Shown here: piece after piece, positions 1-8,738 of the stretch
How the letters are laid out: each line of letters opens with the position of its first letter
How positions within the stretch are numbered: position 1 is the stretch's first letter
Assembly: GCA_947499005.1 (NCBI GenBank)
Contig: CANMML010000006.1
Location: 94,116-158,115 of the forward strand
Length of the DNA: 64,000 nt
Reading direction: 5' to 3'
Origin: an uncultured Aquimarina sp.
GTDB taxonomy: Bacteria; Bacteroidota; Bacteroidia; Flavobacteriales; Flavobacteriaceae
Position numbers and translations under genes: made by a program
The notes under the pieces: model-generated
Seen by the model: the letters and a program-made list of their open reading frames with translations, nothing else
What the model was told of the DNA's origin: nothing
The model's database searches: none

Positions 1-218
1 TAGCTTAATGGTTCTGCGTAGTCAAATTCAAAATAGATACAAATAACTTGTAATAAAGAATATACAGCAAGTGCAACATGGATACTCGATTTAATATAAA
101 AATCAAATCCTTTCTGTAACCAGTTGAATGGCGCTACAAGCTTTATCGTATTTTCTGAATTTTTCTTAGAGATCAAAATTCTTTTCCAATTTAAAATATC
201 AAAACTAAGTCCTTTCAA
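1..218 (-). CDS. Partial hypothetical membrane-type protein, N-terminal part only
   Basis: An open frame on the minus strand runs off the left edge of the window, giving about 72 codons. No ATG is in frame. The frame opens with TTG directly after an in-frame TAA, so the start is probably this TTG or a nearby TTG. The visible protein is basic at first and then has a hydrophobic stretch around residues 46-64 (containing HVALAVYSLLQVICIYF), which looks like one transmembrane helix. It diverges from the hemoglobin gene with only about 29 bases between the two. I do not recognise the family. The frame could also be chance, but its composition looks like real flavobacterial coding sequence. Confidence 0.5.
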   Translation of the reverse strand, partial: MKGLSFDILNWKRILISKKNSENTIKLVAPFNWLQKGFDFYIKSSIHVALAVYSLLQVICIYFEFDYAEPLS

Positions 219-247
219 TTATTTTTGGGCTACCAAGTGCACAGAAA

Positions 248-628
248 ATGAATTTAAGAGATATTGAAAGTAAAGATGATTTAAGATTGATTTTCGAAGC
301 CTTCTATAAAAAGGCAATACAACACGAGGTGATAGGTCATTTTTTTACAGCCGTTGTTCCTATAGATTTAAAGACGCATTTGCCTATTATTGTTGACTTT
401 TGGGAATATAATTTATTTCACAAAGGCTCATATAATAAAAACCTACTCGCCATTCATCAGCACATAGATGATAAATTTCCTATAATATATGAGGATATAG
501 ATATTTGGGTAAGTTTATTGCATCAAACCGTAGATGAGCTGTTTGAAGGGACCCAAAGTGGGAGGCTAAAAACGAATGCACTATCAATAGCTACGGTAAT
601 GAAGCTGAAAATTGCAAAGGATTGTTAA
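248..628 (+). CDS. Group III truncated hemoglobin
   Basis: This small 126-residue globin would bind heme and handle O2 or NO in the cytoplasm. It shows the Phe-Tyr pair of helix B (FEAFYKKA, residues 17-24), a proximal-histidine region (IHQHIDDKF) and an aromatic motif FWEYNLF, all typical of 2-on-2 group III globins. The length fits the family. The ATG at 248 is the natural start. It is followed after about 55 bases by a ketoacyl synthase gene that probably has its own promoter, because a TAACTTTG box overlaps the globin stop codon. The exact ligand role cannot be read from sequence. Confidence 0.88.
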   Translation: MNLRDIESKDDLRLIFEAFYKKAIQHEVIGHFFTAVVPIDLKTHLPIIVDFWEYNLFHKGSYNKNLLAIHQHIDDKFPIIYEDIDIWVSLLHQTVDELFEGTQSGRLKTNALSIATVMKLKIAKDC

Positions 629-633
629 CTTTG
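626..633 (+). promoter_or_regulatory. Putative -7 box (TAACTTTG) upstream of KAS III gene
   Basis: TAACTTTG matches the Bacteroidetes -7 consensus TAnnTTTG exactly. It overlaps the hemoglobin stop codon and lies 50 bases before the next ATG. A short inverted repeat (AACGCT at 648 and AGCGTT near 661) sits between the box and the gene. No clear -33 element was found. Confidence 0.35.
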
Positions 634-682
634 TATATATCTTATTAACGCTTGCCTCTAGCGTTTAAACGAAATTGAACAT

Positions 683-1741
683 ATGCTAAACGCAAAAATA
701 ACTGGATTCGGAAGTTACATACCTGAAAATAAAGTAACTAATGAAGCTTTTTTAAATCATGAATTTTTAAATGAAGATGGTACTCCATTTAGGCAAAAAA
801 ATGAAGTGATTATAAAGAAGTTTGTTGCGATTACTGGGATAGAAGAGCGACGCTATGCCAGCAAAGAACAAACGACTTCTGAAATTGCCTACTTAGCTTC
901 ATTAAATGCGATATCGGACGCTGAAATCGATCCAGAAACTATAGATTATATTATTGTAGCTCATAATTTTGGAGATGTTAAGAAGGGACATATTCAAGCA
1001 GATATGATCCCAAGTTTGGCTTCTCGTGTAAAACAAAAGCTGGCTATTAAGAATCCGAAATGTGTAGCTTATGACCTTATTTTTGGATGCCCAGGTTGGG
1101 TTGAAGGAGTTATCCAAGCCAATGCCTTTATTAAAGCAGGAATCGCTAAGAAGTGCTTAGTGATTGGAGCCGAAACTTTATCTCGAGTGGTAGATGACCA
1201 CGATAGAGATAGTATGATCTATGCAGATGGTGCAGGTGCTACAATCCTTGAAGCGACTGAAGAAAAACAAGGGGTTATTGCACATAATACGGCAAGTTTT
1301 ACCCTAACAGAAGCAGATTTCTTATTTAACGGAGAGAGTTATAAAACAGATACAGACAACACGCTTTACATTAAAATGTATGGGCGTAAAATCTATGAAT
1401 TTGCCTTAACGAATGTTCCTTTGGCAATGAAAGAGTGTTTGGATAAAAGTGGGTTCGAAATTGGGCAAGTGAAGAAGATATTAATTCATCAAGCAAATGA
1501 AAAGATGGATGAGGCCATAGTTTCTAGATTCTACGAATTATACGATCAAGAAATGCCAGAAGGAATTATGCCGATGTGTATCAATACTCTTGGTAATAGT
1601 AGTGTGGCAACAGTACCAACATTATTTGACTTAATTGTTAAAGGGAATTTAGATACTCATACCATAGAAAAAGGAGACGTATTATTATTAGCGAGTGTGG
1701 GAGCAGGGATGAATATCAATGCTATAGCGTATCAATATTAG
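683..1741 (+). CDS. 3-oxoacyl-ACP synthase III family protein (FabH-like)
   Basis: The 352-residue protein is a KAS III-type thiolase-fold condensing enzyme that would join an acyl-CoA or acyl-ACP starter to malonyl-ACP. The catalytic triad is visible: Cys136 in FGCPGW, His269 in LIHQANEKM, and Asn305 in NTLGNSS. It lacks the exact context of housekeeping fabH; there are no plsX or rpmF neighbours. It is therefore probably a paralogue used for a specialised lipid, or a flavobacterial FabH variant. It is followed one base later by a glycosyltransferase, so the two are very likely co-transcribed. The family is sure, the pathway is not. Confidence 0.88.
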   Translation: MLNAKITGFGSYIPENKVTNEAFLNHEFLNEDGTPFRQKNEVIIKKFVAITGIEERRYASKEQTTSEIAYLASLNAISDAEIDPETIDYIIVAHNFGDVKKGHIQADMIPSLASRVKQKLAIKNPKCVAYDLIFGCPGWVEGVIQANAFIKAGIAKKCLVIGAETLSRVVDDHDRDSMIYADGAGATILEATEEKQGVIAHNTASFTLTEADFLFNGESYKTDTDNTLYIKMYGRKIYEFALTNVPLAMKECLDKSGFEIGQVKKILIHQANEKMDEAIVSRFYELYDQEMPEGIMPMCINTLGNSSVATVPTLFDLIVKGNLDTHTIEKGDVLLLASVGAGMNINAIAYQY

Positions 1742-1742
1742 G

Positions 1743-2927
1743 ATGCGAATAGGAGTCGTAGTAGATAATACTTTTGATAATGATCATCGCGTTCAAAAAG
1801 AAGTGCGTCTATTGATCCAAGAAGGGCATGATGTAAAAGTATTGTGCTTGGATTTTGGAGGGAAATATAATTCATATTCCGATTTTAAAATTGAACGTAT
1901 TCCAATACATGAAAGTGTTAAGAATGGGTTAGTTATTTTAAATACCAACTTTCCGTTTTATAATAACTTTTGGGCAAAACATATTGCGCGTTTTATAAAT
2001 AATGAATCCATAGAAGCACTTCATGTTCATGATCTGTATTTAGCCAAACCTGGTCGTTTGGGGATCACAAAATCGGATTATAAAATACCATTGACGGTTG
2101 ATTTACATGAAAATTATCCTGCAGCTATCGCTTCTTATCGATGGGCAACGACAAGCTGGAGAAAATTTGTGGTGTGTCCTAAAAAATGGCTTAAGAAAGA
2201 AGGGGATTTCTTAAATTATGCAGATTACATTATCACTTTAAGTAACTCTTTCAAACAAGATTTATTAGCAAGATTTTCTTTTTTACAAGAAGAAAATATA
2301 TTTGTGCACCCCAATATGCCAGATATTGAGAGTTTTCAGTCTTTTGAAAATTCAGAATTTCAAGTCGACTTTAGCTCACAATTTCCAACATTATTTTATT
2401 TTGGTGTGGTAGCCCAACGACGAGGTGTTATTGATGTGCTTCCTTGGTTAGCCGAATTACGAGACGAAGGAAAACCGTTTCATATCTTAATAATAGGGCC
2501 AACTGACAAAGCAGACAAAACTAATTTTGAAAAGCAAATTCAGAAATTAGGGGATTATGCCACTTATGTACCTTGGAGTGATGTGAAATTTTTACCAGCA
2601 TATTTAAAAAAAATAGCAATTGGGTTGGCTCCTTTTGAAGTTAATCCGCAACACGATTCGGGAGTTGCGAATAAGTTATTTCAATACATGTATGGTGAAA
2701 TCCCCATATTAGCTACAGCCTGTAAGGCCCAAAAAGAATTGTTGGAGCATACCAATTGTGGATTGATTTACACTAGTAAAGAAGATTTTAAAGAAAAAGT
2801 AACGCAACTTTTAACATCTAAATCACTTCGTACGACTTTAGGGCATAATGGGCATCAAGAACTACTAAGATTATATCGAGAGAAAGCAGATCGCGATTTT
2901 TTGCGTATTTATAAATTACCTAAATAA
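1743..2927 (+). CDS. Glycosyltransferase, GT4-like (GT-B fold)
   Basis: The 394-residue protein begins with the MRIGVVVDNTFDNDHRVQKE pattern of GT-B glycosyltransferases: a first Rossmann strand followed by D-x-R-V-x-K-E. A second Rossmann half starts near residue 217 (FPTLFYFGVV). The donor-binding region around residues 300-330 includes GLAPFEVNPQHDSGVANKLF, where GT4 enzymes carry the nucleotide-sugar glutamate motif. It probably adds a sugar to a surface glycan or glycolipid at the inner membrane. It is coupled to the KAS III gene with one base between stop and start. Donor and acceptor are unknown. Confidence 0.82.
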   Translation: MRIGVVVDNTFDNDHRVQKEVRLLIQEGHDVKVLCLDFGGKYNSYSDFKIERIPIHESVKNGLVILNTNFPFYNNFWAKHIARFINNESIEALHVHDLYLAKPGRLGITKSDYKIPLTVDLHENYPAAIASYRWATTSWRKFVVCPKKWLKKEGDFLNYADYIITLSNSFKQDLLARFSFLQEENIFVHPNMPDIESFQSFENSEFQVDFSSQFPTLFYFGVVAQRRGVIDVLPWLAELRDEGKPFHILIIGPTDKADKTNFEKQIQKLGDYATYVPWSDVKFLPAYLKKIAIGLAPFEVNPQHDSGVANKLFQYMYGEIPILATACKAQKELLEHTNCGLIYTSKEDFKEKVTQLLTSKSLRTTLGHNGHQELLRLYREKADRDFLRIYKLPK

Positions 2928-2985
2928 TACGATTTGCTGATAAGTTTAATATAGCTTAGTCCTCTTGTATTGGAACAAAATCATG

Positions 2986-3336
2986 CTACCCTTGCTTTAC
3001 TTCAGCAATTTTTTCATGATATTTTGTTTTTTGCTTTTCATTTAAGATCGTTTCTACCTTAGTATGGTGATCTTCCTCAAGCGCTTTTAATTGTGCGTTT
3101 TTTTCTTCCATAGAAGCGCTGGACTTGTAAATACTATTTTTTTTCATTTCATATAAAATGACAAATTCGGTCATCTTTTCACGTTGATTAACCGTTAACA
3201 ATAAGGCGTTTTGCCACTTTTCGGTATTTACGTTTGCAATATTTTTGACATTATCCGAAGCTGCGGAAATGTCTTGTGCATTGGCGGTAAGGTAAAACGA
3301 AAAGAAAGATGTAAATAATACAATTAACTTTTTCAT
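2986..3336 (-). CDS. Small secreted protein, Spy/CpxP-like layout, unknown function
   Basis: The 116-residue protein has an N-terminal signal peptide (MKKLIVLFTSFFSFYLTANA) with likely cleavage after ANA, so it should be periplasmic. The mature part is helical, charged and Lys/Glu-rich. It contains LTVNQREKM, which resembles the LTxxQ motif of Spy/CpxP stress chaperones, but I cannot confirm membership of that family. It stands alone and convergent to the glycosyltransferase gene. A perfect -7 box lies 28 bases upstream of its ATG. The function is not known. Confidence 0.72.
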   Translation of the reverse strand: MKKLIVLFTSFFSFYLTANAQDISAASDNVKNIANVNTEKWQNALLLTVNQREKMTEFVILYEMKKNSIYKSSASMEEKNAQLKALEEDHHTKVETILNEKQKTKYHEKIAEVKQG

Positions 3337-3363
3337 AATGTAGGTTTATGATTTGAAGTAGCA

Positions 3364-3371
3364 CAAATTTA
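3364..3371 (-). promoter_or_regulatory. Putative -7 box (TAAATTTG) for the small secreted protein gene
   Basis: On the minus strand this reads TAAATTTG, a full match to TAnnTTTG, 28 bases before the ATG at 3336. No convincing -33 TTG element is spaced correctly behind it. Confidence 0.4.
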
Positions 3372-3549
3372 ACATAATAATTGAATTTAATTAAATAAGT
3401 GGATTCTAATTTTTTGTAATCGTTAATTTAAGGGGTGTTTTTTTGTGATTTTGATACTAGTTTAAGGTTGTGATACCTTTTTAAAAATGGGAATTTGAAA
3501 ACTAAGTTTATGAATGTTGTATTTTAGATTATAAATTGAGATGTAATTA

Positions 3550-4125
3550 ATGGCAAATTCTTTTTTTTCACACCCAACAGCAGTTATTGACAAAGGGGCA
3601 GAGATCGGATCTGGAACAAAGATTTGGCACTTTTCGCACATCATGTCTAATAGTGTAATTGGTAATGATTGTAATATTGGGCAAAACGTAGTGATTTCGC
3701 CTAAAGTCGTACTTGGTAATAATGTGAAAGTTCAAAATAATGTTTCGGTATACACCGGAGTTACCTGTGAAGAAGCTGTTTTTCTAGGGCCATCAGTAGT
3801 ATTTACGAATGTAATTAACCCTAGAAGTTTTGTAGTACGTAAGGATGAATTTAAAGAAACCTATGTCGAAAAAGGAGCTACACTTGGGGCAAATGCTACC
3901 ATTATCTGCGGAAATAGAATCGGAGCATATGCCATGATAGGAGCAGGGGCTGTGATTACCAAAGATGTAAAGCCTTATCAATTGGTAGTGGGCAATCCAG
4001 CACGACCGGTAGGATGGGTTAGCAAACATGGTCATCGATTAGATTTTGGAGAAAACAATGAAGCAATTTGTCCCGAAACACAAGAAAAATACCTTTTAAA
4101 GGATAATTCGGTTATTCCTTTATAA
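3550..4125 (+). CDS. Left-handed beta-helix N-acetyltransferase, WbpD/WlbB type
   Basis: The 191-residue protein consists almost entirely of hexapeptide repeats, from about residue 12 to 150, of the kind that folds as a left-handed beta-helix trimer. Motifs such as [31 protein letters not shown] and [13 protein letters not shown] match the WbpD/WlbB family. These enzymes use acetyl-CoA to acetylate the 3-amino group of a UDP-sugar acid during surface polysaccharide synthesis. A WlbA/WbpB-type dehydrogenase follows, supporting the pathway. The aminotransferase (WbpE/WlbC) and epimerase partners are not in the window. Confidence 0.85.
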   Translation: MANSFFSHPTAVIDKGAEIGSGTKIWHFSHIMSNSVIGNDCNIGQNVVISPKVVLGNNVKVQNNVSVYTGVTCEEAVFLGPSVVFTNVINPRSFVVRKDEFKETYVEKGATLGANATIICGNRIGAYAMIGAGAVITKDVKPYQLVVGNPARPVGWVSKHGHRLDFGENNEAICPETQEKYLLKDNSVIPL

Positions 4126-4255
4126 ATTCGCCAAAATACCTTGCTTAAGTCAATAGCCTTCGCTCAGGGTTCTATATTGTTTATAGTTGGAAATAGGCGA
4201 AGACAGCTTAACTCGATAGCTATCTGGAAGAAGCCTGGGATTAGAAATGAATATT
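4126..4255 (+). repeat. Spacer with degenerate palindromic repeat remnants
   Basis: This 130-base gap between two co-directional sugar genes holds the perfect palindrome GATAGCTATC (about 4215-4224), inverted TTCGCC/GGCGAA copies, and CCTTCGCTCAGGG (about 4157-4169). The last resembles the GGCTGAGCGCAGTCGAAG motif seen near 22.7 kb read on the other strand. It looks like decayed dispersed repeat DNA and has no convincing gene. Confidence 0.35.
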
Positions 4256-5221
4256 ATGAAAAACTTTGCTTTAATGGGAGCTGCGGGTTTTGTAGCACCA
4301 CGTCACTTAAAAGCGATTCGACATACAGATAATCAATTATTAGCGGCTTTTGACCCTAATGATAGTGTAGGGATTATAGACTCATATTTTCCAAATGCTC
4401 ATTTTTTTACAGAATTTGAACGGTTCGATCGCCATCTCGAAAAGCTGAGGTTAGAGAAACAACAAGCCATAGATTTTATGTCTATCTGTACTCCTAACTA
4501 TTTACATGATGCTCATGTGCGTTTTGCATTACGTAATAAAGCCGATGCTATTTGCGAGAAACCTTTGGTATTGAACCCTTGGAATGCAGAAAAGTTAATG
4601 CAGCTGGAAGAGCAATACGATAATAAAATCAACACGATTCTTCAGTTGAGATTACACCCGAGTATTATTGCATTGAAGGAGAAAATAGCCAATAGTCCTA
4701 AGGATAAAATTCATGATATTGATTTGACATATATTACATCGAGAGGAAATTGGTACTATGCATCCTGGAAAGGAATGTTAGAAAAATCAGGAGGTATTTG
4801 TTCGAACATTGGGATTCATTTTTTTGATATGCTCATTTGGATTTTTGGAGGTGTTGAAAAAAGCACGGTACATTTAATGGAACACGATAGAGCTAGTGGA
4901 GTACTGCGATTAAAAAACGCAAATGTTAGATGGTTTTTATCGATTAATTCAGAAACATTGCCTAAAGAAATTGTAGCAGCGGGACAGCGTACTTTTAGAA
5001 GTATTAATATTGATGGAGAGGAATTTGAATTTAGTGCTGGATTTACGGATTTGCACACCGAATCTTATAAGCATATCCTAGAAGGAAATGGATTTGGTAT
5101 TTCCGAGACTTTGGCATCATTAGAATTGGCCTATCAATTGCGCCATGCTAAGGTGAGTGATTTAGGAGGAGAATACCATCCTTTTGCAGCTTTACCCACG
5201 GTAAAACATCCTTTTTTTTAA
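4256..5221 (+). CDS. Gfo/Idh/MocA-family dehydrogenase, WlbA/WbpB type
   Basis: The enzyme would oxidise the 3-position of a UDP-N-acetyl-glucosaminuronate-type sugar with NAD, upstream of amination and acetylation. The N-terminal Rossmann motif (MGAAGFVAPRHLKAI) and FMSICTPNYLHDAHV closely follow WlbA. The family lysine motif is present as CEKPLVLNP, and the catalytic region as GGICSNIGIHFFDML. I place the start at the ATG at 4256 because WlbA-type proteins begin just before the FALMG strand. An in-frame ATG three codons earlier (4247) is possible. It works with the acetyltransferase upstream. Confidence 0.85.
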   Translation: MKNFALMGAAGFVAPRHLKAIRHTDNQLLAAFDPNDSVGIIDSYFPNAHFFTEFERFDRHLEKLRLEKQQAIDFMSICTPNYLHDAHVRFALRNKADAICEKPLVLNPWNAEKLMQLEEQYDNKINTILQLRLHPSIIALKEKIANSPKDKIHDIDLTYITSRGNWYYASWKGMLEKSGGICSNIGIHFFDMLIWIFGGVEKSTVHLMEHDRASGVLRLKNANVRWFLSINSETLPKEIVAAGQRTFRSINIDGEEFEFSAGFTDLHTESYKHILEGNGFGISETLASLELAYQLRHAKVSDLGGEYHPFAALPTVKHPFF

Positions 5222-5239
5222 TATTAACACAGTTACGCC

Positions 5240-5797
5240 ATGCTTCAAAAAATAGCCAAATTCATTTATTTCAAACTCATGAAGTGGGAAATGGCAGGAG
5301 ATTTCCCAGAAGTAAATAAATGCATTGTAGCTGTGGTACCACATACCCATTGGCTGGATTTGTTTTTAGGCATTTTGGTAAGAAATGTATGGGGGAAATC
5401 TATAGGGTTTATAGGAAAACAATCTTTGTTTAATACTCCAATAATAGGTTGGCTATTAACAAAAGCAGGGGGCATGCCTGTAGTTCGAAATCAAAAGCAA
5501 GATACCGTAGGAGCTATTGCAGCTGTATTTGATCGGACAGATGTTTTTAGAATGTCTCTTTCGCCTGAAGGTACCCGCAAGAAAGTAAGCGAATGGAAAA
5601 CGGGATTTTATTATATTGCCAAGCAGGCTAAGGTTCCGATCGTTCTGGTAGCTTTTGATTATAAACAAAAACGTATAAAAGTTTCGCAAGCATTATTTCC
5701 TACAGAAAATAAAGAGGAAGATTTTAAATCGTATTATTCTTTTTTTGATGGTGTTATTGGAAAAGTAACGGAGAATAGTTTTTTAAAGGGCGATTAA
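5240..5797 (+). CDS. 1-acyl-glycerol-3-phosphate acyltransferase-like protein (PlsC family)
   Basis: The 185-residue protein contains the acyltransferase HX4D motif (HTHWLD, about residues 35-40) and the later SPEGTRKK glycerophosphate-binding motif. These are motifs I and III of the LPLAT/PlsC family. It is at the short end for a PlsC and has no clear N-terminal membrane anchor, although an internal hydrophobic helix is possible. It would transfer an acyl chain to a lysophospholipid or another glycolipid acceptor at the inner membrane. It lies 18 bases after the sugar dehydrogenase, so it is likely co-transcribed with it. Confidence 0.82.
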   Translation: MLQKIAKFIYFKLMKWEMAGDFPEVNKCIVAVVPHTHWLDLFLGILVRNVWGKSIGFIGKQSLFNTPIIGWLLTKAGGMPVVRNQKQDTVGAIAAVFDRTDVFRMSLSPEGTRKKVSEWKTGFYYIAKQAKVPIVLVAFDYKQKRIKVSQALFPTENKEEDFKSYYSFFDGVIGKVTENSFLKGD

Positions 5798-5804
5798 TTT
5801 TTAT

Positions 5805-5896
5805 TGGCACCGGCAAAGGGTATAATACCCCAAGGCTTGCCTTGAAATTAGAATTTTATTTCATATAAATGCCTAGTGGGCTTGCCCCGAGGTAGT
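5805..5896. repeat. Intergenic element with GGCTTGCC hairpins
   Basis: The gap between the convergent plsC-like and pbpC genes carries two related hairpins: CAAGGC/GCCTTG (about 5832-5845), and GGGCTTGCCCC (about 5878-5888). They flank an AT-rich core. GGGTAT/ATACCC forms a third small stem at about 5818. The element could end transcription of both convergent genes, or be a dispersed repeat. Only one copy is visible in this window. Confidence 0.4.
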
Positions 5897-8230
5897 TTAT
5901 TCCAATACTTCGAAAAATTTCTCTAATCGATTCCCTTCATGATCGACGAGCGTTAGCTTGTGTTTCCCAACACTAGGTTGTAACGATAATTCATGAAAAT
6001 TAATGGTTTCTCCAATGAATTCATTATCAATATGCCAATAAAGCTTTGTGTTGGTATTTCGGTGAGCAACTTTAAAAATAAGCTTCCCAAGTTTTCCATT
6101 AAGTTCTTTGGGGATAAATAGTTTAGAAAAGTTCTTGGGGTAGATTACTTCCATAATATTTGTACCCGTTTCTTGTTGGCATTCATCTTTAAATGGCGGT
6201 AGATTTTCATAACCACTATGCTTTTTTTTATAGTACCATTCCATTACAGGAGGTAATACAAACCATGATTCGTGAATCATATTATAAGGTTCGACGCATG
6301 AGCTGTTCACTTGAAACCTTTTGTCTTTTGTTACATGTACTAATCTATGATAAGGACAAGTGGAAGAAGTGAGGGCTTTTTTATTGGCTAAAATCGAAAG
6401 CTGTTCTGTGCAAAATGTCCCTGCTTTATAGCCACTTTTCTTACAAGTAGAGATGTCAAATAATGCATCCATAGGAGTATCAAACCAGGTTTTTGTATCC
6501 AATTGTCTAAATACATCAAACATTATTGGAGCAGCAGATTTGGTACCTGTAAGCTCTGCTCGACCTTCTCCATCGGCATTGCCTACCCAGACTCCCACAA
6601 CATGATTGTGGCTGACTCCAATTGACCAGGCATCACGATTCCCAAAACTTGTTCCGGTTTTCCAAGCGATATTTTGAGGATTATCGAATCGTTCCCAACC
6701 TTCTTCTTGCTCTGGTCGATTGACCTCTAACATGGCTTCTAACATTAGATAAATAGACGATTTGTCTAGTGGGGATGAATACCTCTTTTTAGAGTCTAGA
6801 CTAAGGTCAAAATTTGGCATGTGCATTACTGGAGTTTCGAGAGAAGATTGGTCTTTGAGCGTTCTAGCGAGGGAAGCGTAAATACTAGTTAATTCCCAAA
6901 GGTTCGCTTCTGCTCCTCCCAAAATAAGGCTCAAACCATAATGATCTGCGGGTTTAGAAAGGCTGGTTACTCCTAGCTTTTTAAGAAGGTCATGAAATCG
7001 CTCATAACGGTAGTCACGTAACATTCGTACAGCAGGTACATTTAGAGATCTTGATAAGGCTTGTTTGGCAGGGACAGCCCCATCATAAGATTTGCTGAAG
7101 TTTTTAGGGGTATATCCAGCAATGTAAGTAGGGATATCTGGTAATAGTGTATTTGGCAATATACTTCCCTCTTCTAGGGAAGCAGCATACAGAAAAGGCT
7201 TTAGAATACTTCCTGTACTTCTAGGAGACATAATGATATCTACATTTTGTCCTTTTTGTCCTTTTCGTTGTTTTGTATTGCCAACATAGGCAACTACATT
7301 TCCCGAATCTATATCTAAAACTAAACAGGCGGCATTATAGATATGATTGCTTTCTAGAATCTTTCTGTGATCTTCTAGAATGTGTATTGTTTGCGCTTGT
7401 ATGTTTTTATTAATCGTAGTTGTCACTTGTTTGCCTTTGTATCCTTTTTTGATGGCATGTTGTAATAAGTGCTGTGTTTTGTTGGGTAAGGGTTTTGGCT
7501 TATTGGGTATAGGTTCTTGCGTTGCGAGGTAGCATGTAGTACTATCAATGATGTTTTTTTGTAACAACTTATTGAGTAGACGATCTCTTTTTGTTTTTAG
7601 TTGAGTGCGATTTTTTCCTGGATGAATTAGAGAAGGAGCATTGGGTAGTACCGCTAACATAGCACTTTCTCCCCAAGAGAGTTGATGGGGACTACGACCA
7701 TAATATCGCCAAGCAGCGGCATCTAACCCAACAATATTTCCTCCGTAAGGAGTATGAGAAGTGTACAGTTGTAAGATTTCGTTTTTAGAATGCCTTAATT
7801 CTAACCGAGTAGCCAAAATAAGCTCTACTACTTTTTGATAAATGGTTCTGCTCTTTTTGTCTCTGGCCAATCGTAACGTTTGCATTGTAATCGTACTACC
7901 TCCTCGAACTATTTTTCGTTGTTTAAAATTTGTAAAAAGAGCCTTTGCGATCGAAATGGGATTGAAACCTGGGTGATATCTAAAATGTGCATCTTCGAAT
8001 TGCAATAAACAGGTTTCAAATTTTTTAGGAACACTATCAATATTAGGAAATCGCCATTGTTCATCCGTTGCTAATTTTGCTGCTAACAGATGATTGTTTT
8101 GGTCGAATAATACCGTGCTTGTAGGAGCGTTGAATAATGGCTTGGGTAATGAGAAGAAGGTATACCAGACTAAAGTAATACCTAATAGGATTTTTACTAA
8201 AAAGGATGTATTTAGTTTGCTATAATTCAT
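5897..8230 (-). CDS. pbpC: Penicillin-binding protein 1C (bifunctional class A type)
   Basis: The 777-residue protein has one N-terminal membrane helix (about residues 11-29). A GT51 glycosyltransferase domain follows, with catalytic Glu79 in FEDAHF, then RGGSTITMQ and LYTSHTPYGGN. The transpeptidase domain has SxxK at Ser341-Lys344 (GSILKP), SLN (in SLNVP) and KTG (WKTGTS). The C-terminal 90 residues look like the BiPBP_C domain of PbpC proteins. It would polymerise and cross-link peptidoglycan in the periplasm. PbpC is classically encoded next to a bacterial alpha-2-macroglobulin. That partner is present further upstream, but two foreign-looking genes lie between them. Confidence 0.93.
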   Translation of the reverse strand: MNYSKLNTSFLVKILLGITLVWYTFFSLPKPLFNAPTSTVLFDQNNHLLAAKLATDEQWRFPNIDSVPKKFETCLLQFEDAHFRYHPGFNPISIAKALFTNFKQRKIVRGGSTITMQTLRLARDKKSRTIYQKVVELILATRLELRHSKNEILQLYTSHTPYGGNIVGLDAAAWRYYGRSPHQLSWGESAMLAVLPNAPSLIHPGKNRTQLKTKRDRLLNKLLQKNIIDSTTCYLATQEPIPNKPKPLPNKTQHLLQHAIKKGYKGKQVTTTINKNIQAQTIHILEDHRKILESNHIYNAACLVLDIDSGNVVAYVGNTKQRKGQKGQNVDIIMSPRSTGSILKPFLYAASLEEGSILPNTLLPDIPTYIAGYTPKNFSKSYDGAVPAKQALSRSLNVPAVRMLRDYRYERFHDLLKKLGVTSLSKPADHYGLSLILGGAEANLWELTSIYASLARTLKDQSSLETPVMHMPNFDLSLDSKKRYSSPLDKSSIYLMLEAMLEVNRPEQEEGWERFDNPQNIAWKTGTSFGNRDAWSIGVSHNHVVGVWVGNADGEGRAELTGTKSAAPIMFDVFRQLDTKTWFDTPMDALFDISTCKKSGYKAGTFCTEQLSILANKKALTSSTCPYHRLVHVTKDKRFQVNSSCVEPYNMIHESWFVLPPVMEWYYKKKHSGYENLPPFKDECQQETGTNIMEVIYPKNFSKLFIPKELNGKLGKLIFKVAHRNTNTKLYWHIDNEFIGETINFHELSLQPSVGKHKLTLVDHEGNRLEKFFEVLE

Positions 8231-8303
8231 CTACAGAGTACCATTCTTGTTTTTTCATCCTATTAAATTTTGAAATAGCTTTTTTATTGTGAATCGATTA
8301 TCA

Positions 8304-8738
8304 TTAACAACTTAAAGCATCTATAATCTTTAATTTTAAGGTTTCATTATAAGTGTCTTCTAATAGAATGGAACTAACAATTTCGCGTAGTAACTCCTTG
8401 TCTATTTTATTATCAGCTACATACACCGCAATATTTTCCATCTCAATGATGAATTTGTCGATGCAATAATCAATTCCATTAACTTCAAGAAAATAAGCCC
8501 CTAGTGCAATAGAAGTTCTTTTATTACCATCGCTAAAGGCATGAAATTTATTTACAGAAAAAACAAGATGAGTAAGTTTGTCTTCAAATTCTGGGTAGTA
8601 TAGATCATTTTTTATGTGTTCTAAGACACTCTCTATTTTGCCAATATTGACTACTCCAGTTCTTCCACCAGATTTTTCAATAATAAAATCATGTGTTCTA
8701 ATAGCCTGTTTGATATCGAAAAAAATATAGCTTTCCAA
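8304..8738 (-). CDS. Doc-like Fic-fold protein (death-on-curing type toxin)
   Basis: The 144-residue protein carries the Doc signature HAFSDGNKRT at residues 66-75, matching HxFx(D/N)(A/G)NKRT. Doc proteins phosphorylate elongation factor Tu and stop translation; ordinary Fic enzymes add AMP. The start must be TTG: its codon follows the TAA stop of the upstream gene with no gap (TAATTG), and no nearby in-frame ATG keeps the full fold. This implies translational coupling. No Phd-type antitoxin is visible. The 342-residue DNA-binding protein next to it takes the antitoxin position. Toxicity is inferred, not shown. Confidence 0.85.
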   Translation of the reverse strand: MESYIFFDIKQAIRTHDFIIEKSGGRTGVVNIGKIESVLEHIKNDLYYPEFEDKLTHLVFSVNKFHAFSDGNKRTSIALGAYFLEVNGIDYCIDKFIIEMENIAVYVADNKIDKELLREIVSSILLEDTYNETLKLKIIDALSC

